A model generated the notes under the pieces. That model ran no database searches. It saw only the letters and a program-made list of their open reading frames with translations, and was not told where the DNA came from. A program made the translations under genes and the position numbers. Positions 57,435 to 59,846 of a stretch of DNA of 59,846 nucleotides are shown here, one piece after another. This stretch comes from a virus. The first letter of the stretch is position 1, and every line of letters begins with the position of its first letter. Location of the stretch: the IMG/VR virus record IMGVR_UViG_3300037502_002383, positions 1 to 59,846 of that record. One strand, given 5' to 3'.

Positions 57435-57724
57435 GGGAGTAGTTGCAGGCCGGGCGATGAGGTGCGGCCGGTCTTCTCGTCGTACAGCGTGCCGGTCACC
57501 CGGTCGGCGAGGTAGCTCTTGTCCCGCAGCTTCAGTCGGGTGAAGACCTTCCTCTTCGACTCCCGGTACACGCGCACGTCGCGTTCGATGGGCACCGCCT
57601 GGCGAAGCCGCTCCATGTCGAGGTCCATCACGCACATATCCGGGGTGATGCGGATGATCACCTCGTTCATGGCGCGGAACTCGCCCACGCGAGCGGGCAG
57701 GAAAGGCGGCAGGGACTTGCTCAT
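57431..57724 (-). CDS. Hypothetical protein, 97 aa
   Basis: MSKSLPPFLPARVGEFRAMN, then ITPDMCVMDLDMERLRQAVP, DVRVYRESKRKVFTRLKLRD and DRVTGTLYDEKTG. A second possible start is MNEVIIRITP. Basic C-terminal half. Unknown function; overlaps both neighbours. Confidence 0.6.
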   Translation of the reverse strand: MSKSLPPFLPARVGEFRAMNEVIIRITPDMCVMDLDMERLRQAVPIERDVRVYRESKRKVFTRLKLRDKSYLADRVTGTLYDEKTGRTSSPGLQLLP

Positions 57725-58029
57725 GCGGCCTCCTTGCGGAAGATCCCGTCCTCGCCCAGCGTGCCCTTGCGGTCCTTGATCTCAGTGTAGGCCGACTCCA
57801 GGCAGCTCACCAGATCGACGTCGGCCAGCGCGGCGCCGACGATGAGCGTGACCAGCACGTCGCCGTAGGCGTCCACCATCTCTGCGCGGTCGCCCTTGTG
57901 GATGGCGCCGATCAGCTCGGTCACCTCTTCCAAGGTCTTGATGGCCTGGGCCATCGGCGTGGAGCGGGGCACGATCTTGCGATCCTCCGCCCAGCGGATC
58001 ACTTCCAACTCCAACTCTCTGTAGCTCAT
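57721..58029 (-). CDS. MazG-like nucleotide pyrophosphohydrolase
   Basis: Start at ATG 58029 (MSYRELELEVIRWAEDRKIV), 102 aa. The all-alpha NTP pyrophosphohydrolase motif is present: KTLEEVTELIGAIHKGD followed by EMVDAYGDVLVTLIVGAAL, giving the E-x2-E...E-x2-D metal-binding set (EEVTE, DAYGD). MazG-type enzymes hydrolyse nucleoside triphosphates or alarmones; phage versions may adjust nucleotide pools. The longer frame to 58209 is shadow. Confidence 0.85.
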   Translation of the reverse strand: MSYRELELEVIRWAEDRKIVPRSTPMAQAIKTLEEVTELIGAIHKGDRAEMVDAYGDVLVTLIVGAALADVDLVSCLESAYTEIKDRKGTLGEDGIFRKEAA

Positions 58030-58262
58030 CGCGAGTCCTCCTTCATCTCGATCAGTGGCACCACTTCCCAGTCGCCCCGCGCAGCCATGGCCGCGACGTG
58101 CTCGTACTCGTCGGTCACCCGCCAGCGCGATCCCGGCAACTTGTCGGGGTGGATGCGAAAGCGCCAGGCCACCGGCTGCGGCAGCAGCCCGAGAGCAGCG
58201 CACTCGCATTCACCGTCACCGCCGTAGGGTGCCCAGCAAGTACCGCAGACTGTCCTGCTCAT
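58026..58262 (-). CDS. Cys-rich hypothetical protein, 78 aa
   Basis: MSRTVCGTCWAPYGGDGECE has C-x2-C and C-x-C, suggesting zinc binding. The C-terminal part (WRFRIHPDKLPGSRWRVTDE, WEVVPLIEM) looks like a small strand-rich unit. Overlaps the MazG and 215-aa genes by 4 bp. Unknown function. Confidence 0.65.
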   Translation of the reverse strand: MSRTVCGTCWAPYGGDGECECAALGLLPQPVAWRFRIHPDKLPGSRWRVTDEYEHVAAMAARGDWEVVPLIEMKEDSR

Positions 58263-58906
58263 CCCTCACCCCTCTCGTCGTAGGTCACCGTCGAGGTGTC
58301 GCCCAGCCTCCACTTCGCGGTGTTCTCCACGCGGTAGGTCCGGGTGCACACCTTGAAGTCGGGCATGCGCAGCTCGCTGTGCGTGATCGCCGGGTCGAAG
58401 AACCTGCAGCGATTGTTGGGCTGCAACGCGAACTGGCCATTGTCCAAGCGCAACAGGTTGAAGCTCTTGTGCTCCTCCGGTGTCTCGCTGAACCCGAAGT
58501 CGGGGATGCGCGGGTCGGGGTTGCAGCTGTCGATCGTCAGCATGTACTCGCCCTGGTGCAGGCACTTGTCCTTGCCGAAGAACTCGGCGCGCAGGCCTTT
58601 CAAGAACGGCTTGTCGACCACCTCGATGTGGTAGCTCATGCAGTCCCAGATCTGCAGGACGTCGAGCGGGAGGTCACTGCCAAACCTGCCAAACCTGCGC
58701 CAGTAGAACGCTGAGATCGGCAGCTTGTCGTACAACGCACCGTACTGCGGCAGGTAGGTCTCAAACCGGAAGGCCTGGCCCCGGATCGACTTGACGCTGA
58801 CCCACACGCCTTCGATGAGCGGCGCGTCTTTGTCGCAATCGAAGTCGTACAAGTACTCGGGACGCACCAACACCTTCTCAGGCGGCAGAGGACAGACGAA
58901 GCTCAT
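58259..58906 (-). CDS. Conserved hypothetical early protein, 215 aa
   Basis: MSFVCPLPPEKVLVRPEYLY then VSVKSIRGQAFRFETYLPQY, GALYDKLPISAFYWRRFGRF, LDVLQIWDCMSYHIEVVDKP, GEYMLTIDSCNPDPRIPDFG and NLLRLDNGQFALQPNNRCRF. A globular beta-rich protein of the phage early region with conserved DxxPxxxF; no biochemical function known to me. It overlaps both neighbours. Confidence 0.7.
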   Translation of the reverse strand: MSFVCPLPPEKVLVRPEYLYDFDCDKDAPLIEGVWVSVKSIRGQAFRFETYLPQYGALYDKLPISAFYWRRFGRFGSDLPLDVLQIWDCMSYHIEVVDKPFLKGLRAEFFGKDKCLHQGEYMLTIDSCNPDPRIPDFGFSETPEEHKSFNLLRLDNGQFALQPNNRCRFFDPAITHSELRMPDFKVCTRTYRVENTAKWRLGDTSTVTYDERGEG

Positions 58907-59199
58907 GCTTGCCTCCCGATCTCAGCCGCAGCCCTGACGATGGCGCGTCGGGTGGCGGCGTAGGGGTCGTTTCCAAAGACTTCAACGGCTCCGCGTCCGC
59001 AGTTTGCACCGACTTTTTCACCGTCGAAATTGACACCCATCTTCAACTTCACCGCCAGCCGCAGCGCATCGCCGTCGTCGGTGAGGGGGTTCCAAGGAGT
59101 CCAGCCCATTTCAGCGCGGATTCGTGGCGTGTCATGAATCCATCCGAATTCAATCCCCGCCGCCTTCGCAGCATCCTCAAGCAGTTCGCGGTCAGTCAT
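58903..59199 (-). CDS. Hypothetical protein (DRELLEDAAKAAG type), 98 aa
   Basis: Start at ATG 59199 (MTDRELLEDAAKAAGIEFGW). TPWNPLTDDGDALRLAVKLK and YAATRRAIVRAAAEIGRQA are hallmarks of a small protein widespread in phages and prophages, unknown function. The longer frame is shadow. Overlaps the next gene. Confidence 0.75.
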   Translation of the reverse strand: MTDRELLEDAAKAAGIEFGWIHDTPRIRAEMGWTPWNPLTDDGDALRLAVKLKMGVNFDGEKVGANCGRGAVEVFGNDPYAATRRAIVRAAAEIGRQA

Positions 59200-59315
59200 A
59201 GGACATTCCACCCCAACAGAAACAGCTTCCAGTAGGCCTTGAGGACGAACCCCACGACCGCGATCAGTGCCGCCACGCCGAAGCCGAACGCAGCGACCGA
59301 CAAGATTCTCTCCAT
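59196..59315 (-). CDS. Small membrane protein, 39 aa
   Basis: ATG 59315, overlapping the upstream TGA by one base. MERILSVAAFGFGVAALIAV then VGFVLKAYWKLFLLGWNVL: one or two transmembrane segments. The upstream frame is shadow. Role unknown, perhaps superinfection exclusion. Confidence 0.55.
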   Translation of the reverse strand: MERILSVAAFGFGVAALIAVVGFVLKAYWKLFLLGWNVL

Positions 59316-59467
59316 CACTTGGTCTTCTCCTTCTTGACTGGCGGGTGCACCACCTCGCGGGTGGTGAACCGATGCAGGTTGGCGCACTCGTAGCGCCGCC
59401 GGGTGTAGCCCGCGAGCTTGCGCGTCTCCAGCACCTCGGTCCAAGTTCCACAGGTCGGGCACTTCAT
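59315..59467 (-). CDS. Zinc-ribbon protein (NrdR-like N-terminus), 50 aa
   Basis: ATG 59467. MKCPTCGTWTEVLETRKLAG with TRRRYECANLHRFTTREVVH: a KCPxCG...TRRRYECxxxHRFTT pattern like the zinc ribbon of NrdR-type regulators, reduced to a 50-aa stand-alone protein. Its last Cys pair is C-x3-H instead of C-x2-C. Phages carry many such; likely DNA-binding. Confidence 0.7.
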   Translation of the reverse strand: MKCPTCGTWTEVLETRKLAGYTRRRYECANLHRFTTREVVHPPVKKEKTK

Positions 59468-59625
59468 GGCAGCCAGAGCGCAATGACAACGGCCGCGAGG
59501 AACGCGACGACGGTCAGCGTGACCGCCACTAGGAATCCGCTGAGCACCTTGTCAGCGCACTCCTCCTGGCAGCCCTCGGTGCAGGGCTCACGGCCCTGCT
59601 GGCACGACGTCCCGCGGCACCTCAT
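59464..59625 (-). CDS. Cys-rich membrane protein, 53 aa
   Basis: Start at ATG 59625 (MRCRGTSCQQGREPCTEGCQ); Cys at regular spacing before one transmembrane helix (VLSGFLVAVTLTVVAFLAAV). The N-terminal Cys motif and the TM suggest a small membrane-anchored metal-binding or disulfide-linked protein. Unknown. Confidence 0.55.
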   Translation of the reverse strand: MRCRGTSCQQGREPCTEGCQEECADKVLSGFLVAVTLTVVAFLAAVVIALWLP

Positions 59626-59846
59626 TTGCGCCCCCGCAGAACTGGCCTGCGCACGGCCGGCCGGCGCAGGCTCTCCAGCCACTCCTGCACATCGGCTTCC
59701 AACCACATCACCGCCTTGGTGCCGGGCACCACGAGGCGAGGTGGCAATGTCTCGGGACGCCGGGACACGTCGGACTTCAGCGTAGCCACGCTGCGCCCGA
59801 GCAGCGCGGCCAGGTCGCTCACGGTCAGGGTCTTGAGGGTTGTCAT
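59622..59846 (-). CDS. AlpA/excisionase-like helix-turn-helix protein
   Basis: 74 aa starting exactly at the last base of the window. MTTLKTLTVSDLAALLGRSV with SVATLKSDVSRRPETLPPRL is a MerR/AlpA-type winged HTH, PGTKAVMWLEADVQEWLESL being the wing and second helix. Proteins like this are excisionases or transcription regulators in phages. Its ATG overlaps the TGA of the PP-loop enzyme if the ends are joined. Confidence 0.75.
   Translation of the reverse strand: MTTLKTLTVSDLAALLGRSVATLKSDVSRRPETLPPRLVVPGTKAVMWLEADVQEWLESLRRPAVRRPVLRGRK

Noticed and set aside
1-59846. tRNA genes
   Set aside because: I looked for cloverleaf-like T-arm sequences (ggttcgaatc type) in the gaps and saw none convincing; a tRNA search program would be decisive.

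Overview
The window reads as the complete genome of a temperate tailed phage with podovirus-like morphology, or the matching prophage circle, from a GC-rich host. I infer a betaproteobacterium of the Burkholderiales type from base composition and gene style; no host gene is visible. Nearly every base is packed into short overlapping genes (ATGA and GTGA stop/start junctions). The two ends of the window fit together: the gene running off the left edge would continue at base 59846, read two more codons and stop in a TGA that overlaps the ATG of the gene ending the window. The sequence is therefore best read as a circle or circularly permuted molecule of 59,846 bp.

Layout. (1) Leftward early operon, 1-6586 plus 56430-59846 across the junction. 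It holds a PAPS-reductase-like PP-loop enzyme, a cytosine-C5 methyltransferase broken at a G8 run, a DUF2815-type ssDNA-binding protein, a DUF2800-type PD-(D/E)XK nuclease, a MazG-like pyrophosphohydrolase, zinc-ribbon and membrane micro-proteins and an AlpA-like DNA-binding protein. (2) Lysogeny switch, 6587-7619: a leftward CI-like repressor faces a rightward Cro/YdaS-like protein, with repeated operator-like sequences. (3) Rightward early operon, 7392-14074: small accessory genes, then a primase/VapE-type helicase, a VRR-NUC nuclease, a SNF2 helicase and a Zn-finger protein. No DNA polymerase is seen. (4) A second leftward block of small genes, 14089-16464. (5) A 970-bp regulatory gap with a promoter-like site and a strong terminator, 16465-17434.

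(6) Late region, 17435-55246, all rightward: terminase, portal, scaffold, an HNH endonuclease, N4-gp56-type capsid protein, tail adaptor and tail proteins, an S74-chaperoned tail fibre, holin and GH24 endolysin. These are followed by a large set of presumed ejection proteins: a 701-aa protein made of 10-residue and 22-residue tandem repeats, a glycine-zipper protein, a coiled-coil protein, and a very long polyvalent-type protein with an HELTH zinc-peptidase motif. A second group of tail or receptor proteins comes next, then a 1016-aa LPD38-like protein. (7) A tyrosine integrase, 55459-56472, closes the rightward block.

The most notable signals are the circular closure, a nested 70-codon gene inside the giant ORF marked by a switch in third-position GC and a strong ribosome binding site, the doubly periodic repeat protein, the methyltransferase frameshift, the probably leaderless cro transcript, and a pR'/tR'-like arrangement before the late genes. 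All functional calls rest on reading translations and motifs by eye; no database search was run.
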